From Lindgomyces ingoldianus (lineage: Eukaryota > Ascomycota > Dothideomycetes > Pleosporales > Lindgomycetaceae): a DNA stretch of 64,000 nucleotides. The position numbers and the translations under genes are program-made. The stretch is taken from the NCBI RefSeq assembly GCF_010093535.1, contig NW_022985165.1, positions 2,008,378 to 2,072,377 of the forward strand, in the 5' to 3' direction. The notes below the pieces were generated by a model. The model had not been told where the DNA came from. It worked only from the letters and a program-made list of their open reading frames with translations, and searched no databases. Positions 44,422-56,200 of this stretch are shown here, piece after piece; the first letter of the stretch is position 1; each line of letters starts with the position of its first letter.

Positions 44422-45539
44422 TAGGTCCTCCCCTCCTCCTTCTAAGCATTCTAGTGTTCTCTCTGTAGATGCTCTAGGTTAGGGGCTTAGTTGTACCGCA
44501 CATGTAACTAGTGCTCTGTAGTATGCTTTTAGGGCTAGCGTCTTCTAGACCTTAAGTCTAGTTCTTTCTTAGGTACTATTACTATAATGCTTTATAGCAT
44601 TAGAGCTATGTTCTTTATTCCTTAAGTAATACTTTATTCTATTAAATTACTAGTAATTAGAGTTTTTGTCTATCCTTTTATATCCTAGGTAGAGGGGGTA
44701 GTTTACGTTACTATAGTTACAGTACTTTTTATCTCTAGGTTAAGAATATTATGTTTCCTTTAGAAGTTTTTATAACTTTCTATTTATTACTTTTACTGCT
44801 TATTACGTGGTAATAACCCTTATACTGTTTATATATAAAGGCGCTGTTACTCTCCTCTGCTTCCTTACTTTCCCTCCCTTACTTTCTCTCTTACCTCTTT
44901 ACCTGTTTACAACTCTGCTACCTACGCTCCCTTAGCTCTTTAGCCTCTTCTTCCTCTGCACCTAGCGTTTCTTAGCTCATCTGCCTACTATTTAGGATAA
45001 GTAAGTTTAGTAAAGATAGCACTCTTTATGCACATTGCTTTAGCACTCTAGCTATAACTCTTTAGAAAGCTAAAGGCTTATGCCTACCTAAGACTTCCTC
45101 TTAGCGCTATTTTAGGAAACGTTCTGCTAGTATTAAGCTATATTACTCTTTTAAGCGTCGCGTTTCTAAGGCTCCTACGCATAAAACTTATAGGTACTCT
45201 CTTAAAGCTAATTACATTAAGAAGGCCTCTAGTAAAGAAAATTTAAGCATTAATAAAAATATAAGTTATTTCTTACTTAAGTAGTAGTTCTAGGCTAATA
45301 TGTTACAGCTTCTATTTATAACGTTCTTCTCTGCCTTTCTGCTTCTAAGTTTACTCTCTCCTCTGCTAAATTCTTTTATAGGACCTTTAGCTATAACGTT
45401 AATGCTCTTAAGCATATAGTTAGAAAGGCTGTAAAAGACATTTATATTAAGTACACTAAGCTCTTAGATAGTAAGGGCTTTAATATTTATAAAAAGTAAG
45501 TTTATAAGCTTAGAAGTACTAGTTACGCTGCTTACAGCG
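44422..45539. other. Decayed repeat sequence, moderately AT-rich
   Basis: C/T-rich runs occur at 44860-44960. Plus-strand reading at about 45150-45245 gives a short basic stretch (RRVSKAPTHKTYRYSLKANY), but stops surround it. No superfamily could be assigned. Confidence 0.4.
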
Positions 45540-47849
45540 CTAATATAATAAATGTTTATCTTAAGATTGTTTTATAGGTCTAGTTTAGACTTTAGGTTAA
45601 GCTTAAAGTTAGGTATTAGGGCTTCCTAGGAAGCCTTCTTAAATACCCCTATAGGTTCTATAGGTTCTAGTTTAAGTAGTTGCTAGTTTATCTTAGCAAG
45701 TAAGTAATTATGCTAGTATTATATTATAAGGCTTAACTTTAAGTATTAAACATAGTGTTTACTAGTGCTTAATAGTAGTACGCTATATTATGTAATAAAA
45801 GGTTACTTATATAATAAGCTGCTATGTTAAGTAACACTCTTACGTAAGTATTAAACTTAGCATTAAGTTAAATTAAATGTTAGCTATTAATTATTATAAT
45901 CTAGGCTAACTTTATGCTTATGCATTTAAAGCTGTCTAAAGATAACATTGTAGCAGCTAGTAGCTATAATAAAGAGCTGTTTCTGCTTAACGTAATTTAT
46001 GTATTAAAAGGTTACTTATATAAAGTGTAATATATAGCCCCCTTCTAAGTGTTTTCTATTAAAGCTAGTAGAGTAAATAATAAAGAGAAGTAGTAATAAA
46101 TAAAGTTTCTAGAAGTGCGTAAGAAATCTACTAATATATTCTATACTAGTAGCTCTTATGTCTATAAAGGCCTTAATATTTTTAAAAAGGCTTCCTTACT
46201 AAATTTTATAAGGAATGTTAATCTGTTGTTTCTAAAAAGAGGTGTTATATTAAGCAAAGGTCTATAAGTTAGCAGAGATTTAGTAGTAAAAAGGTTCTAG
46301 AGAGTAACTTAACCCTAAAACAAGGCTTTTAGCGTCTAAGTATATAGTTTTAAAGATAATTATCTTCCTTATAAGCAGCCTAAAGTAGTAAAAAAGGTAT
46401 ATAATAAAGATAGACAACAGTGCGTACGCGTATTTATTAATTATTTATAAATGCAGGTTAATGCTAGAACAGATGTACAGCAGTCTAAGAACCTTTTTAG
46501 TAGACTAGAGGAGCGCACTTAAGGCAGAAAAGTATAATAGTTGCAGAAAAAGTAACCGTGCTTCCTGCATCTAAAATAAAGGCCCTTTTAACAGTACTTA
46601 TTACGCTTAGCAGATCTAAAAAGGGTGTAGTTAGAAGCGTTAATTTTTATAGCATTACGATTTAAGTAAGATGTCTAAGTCCTAATAAAACAAAAAGACA
46701 GAAGGTACCAAAGGTTATTATTAAAAGCAGAGATTAGGTTTACGTAGTTGTTTAGGTTATTAAAGATAGGCACTTCTACTATAGCACAACGTAGTTTATT
46801 AGAGAGAGGTCTCTAGAGCTAGTTAATTAATCTGTTTTTATTAATTCTAGTGTTAGCAGATAATTATTAAAATTTAGTAAAGTAAGTAAAAAAGCTTCTT
46901 CTTTCTTACTTTAGAGCATCTAGTTTACTTATTATAGTACGTTCTTTATTTAGGTCTCTGTACGTTGCTTGCAGAAATGTAATAAACTATTTTACTATTT
47001 ATATATCCTTATTTATAAGCAGATTTATAAGGGTAATAGGGTCTGTTTCTAGTTAAAAGTAGGCGTAAAGGAGCTTTATGCGTTTAGTTAGGTATTAGTT
47101 AGCGTTACCTTTAAGTTTATATTAGAGTTTATAAAGGAATACAGAAAAGTCTTTTTATTAACTATTAAACATAGGTAAATTAGAAAGGCAGTTAAATTTC
47201 CTAACTAAGGTTAGGTAAGTAACGTAAGTTAGAAAGTTATTTAGTATAGGTAATAAAGTAACTTTAATAGTAAAGATTAAAAAATAGTTCTACTTTATAG
47301 TAGGCTTTAATCTACTTTGTAATTTATTAGTTATAAGCTAGAGCAGAGTGTAGACAGGAGTGCAGGACTAAATAGTTTAGATTTCTTCTTTAAAAGTAAA
47401 AATCTCTTTTTAAAAAGCTATTTATTAGTTTTAAAGTGCTATTTTAAAGAACGTTTGCATTGCGTAGAATTACTCCTTTATTAAAACTATAAGATTGTCT
47501 GTTTGCGTGTTTACGTCCTAAAAAGAAGCTATGTAAAAAAGGTTAACGTAACGTAGTGTTATAGTAATGCTACTAGTAAGAGTTAAGAGCTTATAAAGAA
47601 GTAATAATAATTACTAGGTATAGTATTAGGTAAATGTTAAGACGTTGCGTAAAGAGGAAAAAATAAAGAGCGCAGCAGGCTTAAATAAATGTTTATAAGA
47701 GAAGGCCTAAGCCCTTAACATAAGGCATGTGCGTACACACGTAATTAACAAATAGGGGTTTTCTAGAAGGCTCTACTAAAGGGCTCTATAGAGTTAGGAA
47801 GGCTCCTCTAAGAACCCATGCAGCATGTGATAGAGTAGTTACCGTGACA
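45540..47849 (-). mobile_element. Truncated second copy of the gypsy element
   Basis: The sequence from 45540 to 47556 parallels 41455-43468, and the LTR at 47557-47849 (293 bp) parallels 43469-43769. Both are preceded by the same GGTTAACG(C/T)AACGTAG. The pol half and the 3' LTR are missing. Several positions keep C or G where the full copy has T or A and vice versa, so the two copies were mutated independently. Confidence 0.85.
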
Positions 47850-47943
47850 ATAATAAATCACGTACGCGTCTAAGTAATTAAGAAATAGCCTAAGCTAGAG
47901 AGCTTTAAAAACATTTTAGTATTTTTAGGTTTTATAAACCTTA

Positions 47944-48368
47944 TATTGCAACCGGCAAAAGGTCAACCTACTACCGAGCACAGCAGAAGGATATATATAG
48001 GCGGACAATTGTACGTGACACACCCCCTAGCTCGAAACCGTATGAACGTGAGAGGTGACAGCTAGCCTCTGCAACACACCCCCCAGCCTAGGCAGTACGA
48101 ACGCCAGAGACAGATATAGCCTCTGTACTAGGCAACTCCTCTAGAGTGCCTAAAAACGTTTCCTGCTAAGTGTAGGAATTAAACACACGCGTGTTTAGAG
48201 ATAATGCGTTCCTATTAGTAAAGTAGGGAGAGCAAGGGTGTGAAAATTCTTACGCGCTAACTATCCGCGCTACGCGAACCAGGTTTATAACTGTTGCAAT
48301 TGGCAAAAGGTCAACCTACTACTAAGCACAGCAGAAGGATATACATAGGCGGACAATTGTACGCGACA
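47944..48368 (-). mobile_element. Complete TRIM (miniature LTR retrotransposon, 425 bp)
   Basis: Two 77-bp direct repeats (47944-48020 and 48292-48368) start TATTGC/TGTTGC and end CGTGACA/GCGACA. A perfect 5-bp duplication CCTTA (47939-47943 and 48369-48373) surrounds them. The 271-bp interior has no coding capacity. Next to the left repeat, CACCCCCTAGC is the complement of a polypurine tract. Next to the right repeat, the minus strand reads TGGTTCGCGTAGCGCGG about 8 bases inside the border. That has the form of a primer binding site complementary to a tRNA ending ..GCGAACCA. Orientation is therefore minus. It must be mobilised by an unidentified autonomous partner. Confidence 0.9.
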
Positions 48369-48373
48369 CCTTA

Positions 48374-48869
48374 TTAAAAATTTATCTATAATTTCTTAGA
48401 AATTATACGCTTACTAGTAGACTATATAATAGCTGCTTAAGCTCTAAGTCTGCTCTGTAAGGGCTCTAACTTAAAGAGCTAGAAGAAGAAGGTAAAGCAG
48501 AACTATAAAGGTCTTACAAAGTAGTAATATGAATAGTTTTACCTTAAAGAAGCCTATAACGCTTTCTTAACTCTTTAATTAAAGTTTATAAACGCACTAG
48601 TCTTCTAGCACTTTAATTTAGTAAAGCTAGTAATAATTATTACTAACACTTTAAAGTTTACTGTTGTAGTAATACTTCTCTAGCCTTAGTCTTCTAAGCT
48701 AGCAGTAAATTACTATTAAAAGCTTATAGCCTTCTAAAGCTATAAGTTTAGCAGCTTATAACTCTATTAGCATCCTTATATGTTTAGTTTCTAGTCTCTA
48801 TAATCTTGATAAAGAATAATTAGACTAGTCTTATAGGCTGCCCTATCCTTTGTTTCCTAATATGTGTAA
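48374..48869. other. AT-rich decayed repeat sequence
   Basis: No element border or frame was recognised. Composition turns balanced at about 48870. Confidence 0.45.
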
Positions 48870-49060
48870 GGGCGGGGCTCCGCACCACTCCGCCATCATA
48901 ACTAAAAAGGTACGAATAATCAACCAACATTTAATTCGCGTAAGGCCACTGCCTTACAATACGTAGCGACAATTTGAATATGTAAGCAGGTGTAGTGGAG
49001 GCCAAGAGATAATGTAGACTAGTAATCTGTCTAACCGAGGTTTCCGAGGTCAAGTCTTAT
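48870..49060. other. Small balanced island, left part
   Basis: Non-RIP sequence without an identifiable gene. It is interrupted at CTTAT (49056-49060) by a solo LTR and continues at 49401. Confidence 0.4.
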
Positions 49061-49400
49061 TGTCAGATTGAAGCACTGTTTCTGGGCTTCCTGAGATGAA
49101 TGATGGGTTTGGATATGATGTATGGGATGATGATCGATTGTATTGATTTATCAATCCTTTTTCTGCTCTACTCGTGTTGCTCGGCTTTTGTTTTTCCGAT
49201 CCGAGTCCCTCGCGCACTAGCCCTATGCGCGACCAGCTTGCAACATGCTGCAATTTGCTGCAAAATGCTGCAAAATGCTGCAAAATGCTGCAACATGCAG
49301 CAAATTGCAGCAACATACTGTTCGAGCTTATTGCTCGTACTATGTAGCAGCTTTCGTCAAACGTTCCTCCTGTCTTGACAGTAGGTGTGCATATCTGACA
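49061..49400 (-). repeat. Solo copia LTR (340 bp), target duplication CTTAT
   Basis: It begins TGTCAGATTGAAGC and ends ATATCTGACA, flanked by CTTAT at 49056-49060 and 49401-49405. It is the same LTR as those of the copia element at 53272-58716 but with almost no RIP changes. It contains eight 10-bp CAAxxTGCTG-type units (49241-49320). Orientation is given relative to the full-length element. Confidence 0.93.
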
Positions 49401-49483
49401 CTTATATACATGAGTAGTGGACTGACTAGTTAGTGGGAAACGCACGTGACATTTGTGGTGTCCTGGGCGTACAGTATACGTGT

Positions 49484-49699
49484 TTAGATATGCGGGGTAA
49501 GCCTTTCTTTACTACTCCTATGCCATTCCACAATCTTCTCAACAATACGTTTGCTCTTATCTGCTACATTTACAACGTTGCCCTCGTCGTACTGAGATGA
49601 CTCTAGGCAAACAGTATCAAACTTGAGGCTTATTGTAAGGATGGGTTGTTGTAGCACGGATAGCACTAAGAGCAAGGTCTTAGATAAATAGGAGTGCAT
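49484..49699 (-). CDS. Small ORF with a signal-peptide-like start (71 aa)
   Basis: The frame starts MHSYLSKTLLLVLSVLQQPI, a basic-hydrophobic segment that looks like a secretion signal or signal anchor. A polar remainder with a single Cys and no recognised domain follows. It lies in a 330-bp non-RIP island between a solo LTR and the 98-bp repeat. The size and position resemble the small secreted protein genes found in AT-rich blocks of plant-associated Dothideomycetes, but the low Cys count and lack of homology mean it could be chance. No intron was found. Confidence 0.3.
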   Translation of the reverse strand: MHSYLSKTLLLVLSVLQQPILTISLKFDTVCLESSQYDEGNVVNVADKSKRIVEKIVEWHRSSKERLTPHI

Positions 49700-49732
49700 T
49701 GCAGGAGAGACGAATCGCTGCCAAGCCTCGCT

Positions 49733-49830
49733 TGTTAGGATTCGGACCTATATACTAAGTACAGGTTATATGACCTCCGGACAGGTCACGTAAGGCTACA
49801 CAGTCTTATATTAAGACATCTAGCCTTACA
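49733..49830 (+). repeat. 98-bp TG..CA repeat, copy 2
   Basis: It begins TGTTAGGATTCGGACC and ends CTAGCCTTACA; it is a partner of 32948-33045 with more RIP-type changes. AT-rich sequence follows at once. Confidence 0.7.
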
Positions 49831-52800
49831 TTATCTCCCTTCTTAGCAGTCTAACAACCTAGAGGCTAGAAGAAGTTGTAATAGGCTAAAATAACGTAAT
49901 TAGGCGTTATCTAGTAGCTATAAAACTCTTTTATGTCTATCTTAATTAATCTATAAATTTAGTTAGAAATAACCTAAGGTTATAAAAGTAAAGGTAAAAG
50001 TAAAAGTGTAGAGTAGCAGTAAAGGTAAAGTAAAGGTCTTTAGGTAAGAGATTACTATATACCTTATTAGTAAAGTAGTAGTTAGAGTAGTATATAAAAA
50101 GCCTAATTACTTTAGAAATTTATTTCCTTAACACCTTTATCTTCTTTATAGTTTAAAATCTTAAATTTTAAATTTTTTAAAGTAAACGTTTTTTAAGCTA
50201 TTCTAGCGTAATTTAGCGTAAAAAGGCACTAATAAGCTTAGGCTATTTTAGCTTATTTACCTTTAGCTTTTTTTTACTTTTAGCTCTTTTCTTCTATAAC
50301 TTCTAAACTAACTTTTTAGCTCTTCTTTATTACACTTTAGCTATAGTTTCTCTTAAGAATCTTTAATTAGCTTTAGCTAGTGCTAATAAGCGCTCTAATG
50401 ATTCTTACGTCTATTATATTAGTAAGATGTTTTATAAGAGCATTTAAAATAAAAATAGTAGCTACTATATGCTTACTACTAACACATTACGTTATAGCAT
50501 AAAGAAAAAGAAAATCTAGTACACTAAGTGTACTTATTACTTTAAAGTACGTATTTTAGCTTTTTTTTAGGCTAAGCTAACTTCTAATAGCTCTCTACTT
50601 TCTTTAGTATAGAGTGCCTAGCTTTTAAGAACGCTGTCTTTAACGTTATATCTTTTATTAACTTACTTAATCTTACTTAGATAGCACAGGCTAACGTAAC
50701 AGTTATATTACTAGTAAATATAATTATTTAGTTTCTTTATACGTAAGTTTTCTATTTTTAGCGCTTTTTAGCATAATTAGCTCTATACTAGCTACTAATA
50801 GCTTGTAAAAAAAGTAAAATTTTATATAATAACTATTTATACGCCTATATTAGCTCTATAGGCAAGATTAAGAAGACTAGACTTATTTTTAAGAAGCGTG
50901 CTTATTTAAAAGCTAACTTTACTAAAAAAAAAAAAAAAAGCGTAAAGCGCTAAAATAAGACTTTAATAAAAATAAAGCTGCTTTAACTTTATCTAAAAAG
51001 GTAAGCTTACCTTTTTTTTTTGTTTATTTAGGCACTAATTAGCTTAATAAAAGAAGTATAGTATTAAAAGTGTTTATATTACTAAAACTAAGTAACGTTA
51101 TTACTTTAATGCTATTAAGGCTGCTAATGCTACCTGCTATACCTTTAAAATGCATAATAAGGCTAACAAAATTAAAGAAAAAGCTAGCTAAGATTAGACC
51201 TTAGCTAAAAAGAGATAGTTAACTAAGTATACTAAAAAATATCTAAATAGTTGTTCTACTACAGATCCTGCTATAAAAGATCTTAATAACTAAATTAGTT
51301 CTATAATAGTATAATCTAGCAGCTTTTATAGTAGTAATAATTAAAAATGCGTAGAACAGTGTAATTTAGAGTTCTCTAGTTTAAGATTTTTCCCCTTTTT
51401 ATTTATAAGGTTACATATACTCTTAGTAGAGTCTATTAGACTTAGGGTATAACTATTTAGGTAGTAATAAATTAGTCTGCCTACAGCTTACTTACTTATA
51501 GTTTTAACTTATCTCTAAGAACGTAAGTTCTGTTTTTTTTTTACTAATATAGGATATCTTAGGCTAGAATGTTTACTTTTTCTGTCTTAATAAGGAATCC
51601 TAGGTCTAAATAGACTGTTTTTTTTTCCTATTTATATAGCGCTATTAAACACCTGTTGTTAAAAAAACCTTAAGTAAGGAAAAAAAAATAAGATAAAAGT
51701 AGCTGTACTTAATTATTTAAGTTACTTTCTTTTTTTTAAGAAGTTTAACCTAAACTAATATAATTTAATCTTTTACTATATATTTCTTTACTTTTCTAGA
51801 ACGCTTTTAATGCGTTTAAGCTTATGTTAGAACTAAGTTCTTATAAGTTTTTTTTAGATAGATAACCTTTCTATTTTATAAGATATTTCTATACTCTAAC
51901 TAAATTTTGTCTTTAGTTAAGTATCTTCTATATAGTACATATTATCTCTTATAGTGCGTTATGTGTCTACAATTAGCTCTAATTATAAGTTAATGCGTTC
52001 TTTCTAGGTATATAGCTCTAAAAGTAAGGCATAGAATACTAGATGTACTTGTCCTAGGTTAGGTAGGTCTACTTTACACGCATCTGCGCTAATCTAGGCT
52101 ATAACTGTCCCTAGTCCTAGAAACTTCTAGTCTAACTTCTTATTTAGCCTTATTAATTTTATGTGTCTATTAGAGACTAATACCTTATTCTTAACTTACA
52201 GCTATATATGCTTTTATTATTTATCTGCATATTTTTTTAATACGCGTTTACAGCAATAATTTTCTAATAGCATTTTACTTATAGAGTAAGTGCTTTTACA
52301 GCAACTCTATTTACTATGAGTAATTCTCCCCTCCTAAGGGGTTATTTAGGCTAGTCTAGCCCTCTTAGGTTTGTTCTGTAGTACGCTTAGAAAAGAGTAA
52401 CTTTTATAGTTACATGTACACTATTATTGTACGTAAACTCTGCTATTAGTAACTATAACGCCTAATTATCTTGTTCTAGGCAACAGTAGCATCTAAGGTA
52501 CTGTTCTAGGGTTTAGTTTTGTCTCTCTGTCTGCCTATTAGTCTCTAGGTAGTAGGCTAACAAGAGAATTTTTTAAGTGCTAAGATAGTAATTAAAACTA
52601 TCCTAGTACTTTAAGTTTATTATTAGCCTTTAGTTAGAGATAATGTTCTTTAGCACTTATATAAGCTTTCTTTTAAACGCGCAGCTAAGTGCTAAAAAGT
52701 TTTATAGTATTTATTTTTTAAAATCTTTTATATATAAACTTAAAAAAGTAGCGCTTTTTTAAGTTATTATATGTAGATTAGTAATTATATAACTTATATA

Positions 52801-53266
52801 TAATTAAGTTTATAGGCTTGATAAAGCTTTTAATATGTTAATCTTATTATTCTAGTACTCTAGGCTAGTTTTATTTTATAGTGTTACCTCTAATATCTCT
52901 ATATCCTTTATAAGTTATTTATATAATAAGAATTATTTCTTATTTTTTTATTATTATATAGAGTTATTAGTTGCTAGTAAGATTATATTATAATAGTATA
53001 GTTAATTACTTTTCTAGTAGATTATACAGGTACTGCTATTATCTAGCTGCTAAGTTATGCAGCTTTAATAGCTTTAGTGTGCGTCTTACACTATCTCCTT
53101 CTTACTTTATATAGTAGCAGAGTTTACTATATAATGTAAAGAATTAATCTGCTATCTTTAAAGATAAGTAATAAAAAAAAGTACTTTATAAAGCATAGGT
53201 ACTTTATTATTACTCTTACTAATTTATAGTTAATTAAATTAACTACTAATTAGTGTTAAATAGGCT
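49831..53266. mobile_element. Heavily decayed retroelement block
   Basis: About 3.4 kb of very AT-rich sequence without open frames. Lys-rich stretches on the plus strand (about 50900-51250) could be an old gag, but no diagnostic motif survives. A run of sixteen A occurs at about 50924-50939. No LTR pair was found. It is bounded by the 98-bp repeat on the left and the copia element on the right. Confidence 0.45.
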
Positions 53267-53271
53267 CTAAC

Positions 53272-56200
53272 TGTCAGATTGAAGCACTGTTTCTAGGCTT
53301 CCTGAGATGAATGATGGGTTTGGATATGATGTATGGGATGATTGATTTATTGTATTAATTTATCGATCCTTTTTCTGCTCTACTCGTGTTGCTTGGCTTT
53401 TGTTTTTCCGATCCGAGTCCCTCGCGCACTAGCCCTATGCGCGACCAGCTGCAAAATGCTGCAGAATGCTGCAAAATGCTGCAACATGCAGCAATTTGCA
53501 GCAACATACTGTTTGAGCTTATTGCTTGTACTATGTAGCAGCTTTTGTCAAACGTTCCTCCTGTCTTAACAGTAGGTGCGCATATCTGACACACCCCCTC
53601 AGCTTGGACATGCTTCAAGCTGGTTCCTGATTGCGCAACCTTAGTATGCTTCTAGGGCTTCCATTCTTGCTTTAATCTCTTCCATATCCGCTTCCTGACT
53701 GACTATCCTCTCCCTGACGTTAACTAGCTAAATTTGCTAAAGAAAGCTTAGCCATTTGCTAGCTAGAAGCGCTTTAGTAAGTCTGTCCGCAAGCATCTTG
53801 CTGGAGGGGACATGGACAACCTTGATTGTTTGTTGAGAGACTTCCTGTCAGAGCTAGTGGTTATGGATGTTGACATGTCAGAGCTTAGTTTAAAGTTAAG
53901 ATATCTCTTTGTTTACTAGTTAGATTGTCTGCTTATTGTTGCACTAGATTATAATAGTTAAATTAGGCAGCTTAACTTATAGTTTATTAAGAAGCATTCT
54001 TGTAAACATAGCTTCCTTAGCAACTTAGAACAGTGCAAGTAATTCTGCTTTTATTATTAATGTTATAACTATATTTTATTTATTTACTTGCTATGCAATC
54101 TATCTGCTAAATAGTTAAATAACATAGCCTTAAAAGCTTTTCTTATTTAGTGTATTATTTATAAATAATGTATTACTTATTACTATAAAGTAGTCTTCTT
54201 CTCCTAATTAGAGTGCGTACGTCTGTGTTGCATGTAGGTACAGGATGACTTAATTAGCTGCGTCCTAATAGTTAGATGCAGGATTTATGAGAAACTGTGT
54301 AAGGCGTGATATAGTAAGGGCAATGTCTAGTCTTATAGTAACTGCTGCAAAAAGCAGAGATCTAATCTTCTGCTAATATTAATTTACTTCTAATAAGGTT
54401 GTAAAACTAGATTGCAGCATAAGTTTAATTCTACCTATAAGTGTAGCATGCTGCAGGTTCTTTCTATTAGCTAGCTTAGCTATCTTATTAATATATAAGG
54501 CTTATAATAGCTAAATTATTTATTGCTGTTAATCTTTAATAATTTTAACTTCTAGAAACTATTATAAGTCTTTGCCTTTTATTAAGGTATACTTCTCTTA
54601 TAACTAGTCTACTACACACTGTGCATTTGCTTTAGAGCCTTTTTTATACCTAATAATAAAGTTATTTATATAAAAGAAAACAAATATTCTAGCTTTAGTT
54701 ATATAGTAGAGTTTATGTAAAACAGCTAAGAACCTAAAGCCTTTTAAAGTTATTATAAAATAGTGTTACTAAAGTAAAAGAGAAATTTATAAGCTATATA
54801 GTGCTTTTTAAAGCTTTAGTATTATACCTAGTTTCTAATAGCCTTTTAGCATCTGCATGTAGATATTGCAGTTAATTACTGCATGTATAAATATATTAGT
54901 TAGGTTATATTATTTAAGCTCTAGGTTAAAGCGTGTAAATATTACTATTAGCATTTAAAATAAGTGTTTTACTAGAGTAGTAGTGTAGGTATCTTGTGTA
55001 GTAATATTTCTTTATTAATTACTATAGACTACTAGTTGCGCCTTATATTTTTATAGTCTATAGTGCTTGTTAAGCTTGTAGGTGTACACCTACATATAAT
55101 CTAGAATCTGCTGTCTAGCTGCCTTAATTAGCTTTATCTAAACCTTTATCTAAAATTTTATTATTTAATAACTATCTAGGTATGTTCTTTCTACTACTTT
55201 AAACATTTTATATAAAGAGTGCTTCTTTAGTTACTTTTAAGTTAATAGTAAAAGTAGTAGCTAGCTTTTATAAAGTGTCTTTCTTTTAAATAGCATTTTT
55301 ATTAATGCTACTTTATTTAGTGTCTTACTACTATGCTTTCTTACACTTTTAAATCTTATGCTAGCTATAAAGGCTATAGCCTATAGTATAGTTTTTAATA
55401 ACTTTATTTAGCTTAGCTTTAGTGCTGCTCTAGCTATTAACTATATAAGTAATGCTACAGGTAGCAGAGTATTTAAAAAAGATAAATAGTTATCTTTAAT
55501 CTTTTTTTTTAATAGTAGCCTAGTAAGTCTACTTTATTAAAATTTAATATATTATTTATAGTGTTATTTTTATATAATAACTTTATCTTTAGCTAATAAC
55601 TAGGTGTTAGAAGCTTAATTATTCTAATATATATAGTAATTTTTTTTACTATGTTATACATAAAGTTATTTATTAGGTCTTTAGGCTTACTACTAAAGAT
55701 TAAGTGTTTGTTAAAAATAATATTACATGTATAGATTACTTTTACTAGTAGTAGTATTTATACATAGTAGATGTTTAATAATTAGTACTTAACTAGATAT
55801 TTAATCTACACCTTTAAGTTTAGCCTTTATAGCTTAGATTTATTTTAATGTGTGTTATTAGTTATTATAAATGCTTTGCAGCTATAGGCTTTTAGATATG
55901 TAAAGCTTAGCTTTTAAATTAATGTAATAACTTTATTATTTAAAGCTACTTATGTAAAGAAGATCTTATATAGTATCTTCTAGTTATTAGCATAGTTTAG
56001 CGTCTAATTATATAGGTATACGCTAGCTCTAGTAATGTATAGCTATATGTTCTATAGTAGGTTAGCATCTAGTTACATAGCTTATAACTTCTTTTTATTT
56101 ACACTTTCTAAGTGTTTAGCTTCTTTGTTCTAGGCTTATGTATCTAGTGCTAAAGGCTTAATAGTTATTCTATGTAATGCTAGCTAGCATTTTACTTTTA

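Noticed and set aside
49050..49445. Open frames on both strands with Cys/Gln-rich repeats (also near 53355 and 58459)
   Set aside because: They lie within copia LTRs and come from the 10-bp CAAxxTGCTG array; the same frames recur with every LTR copy.
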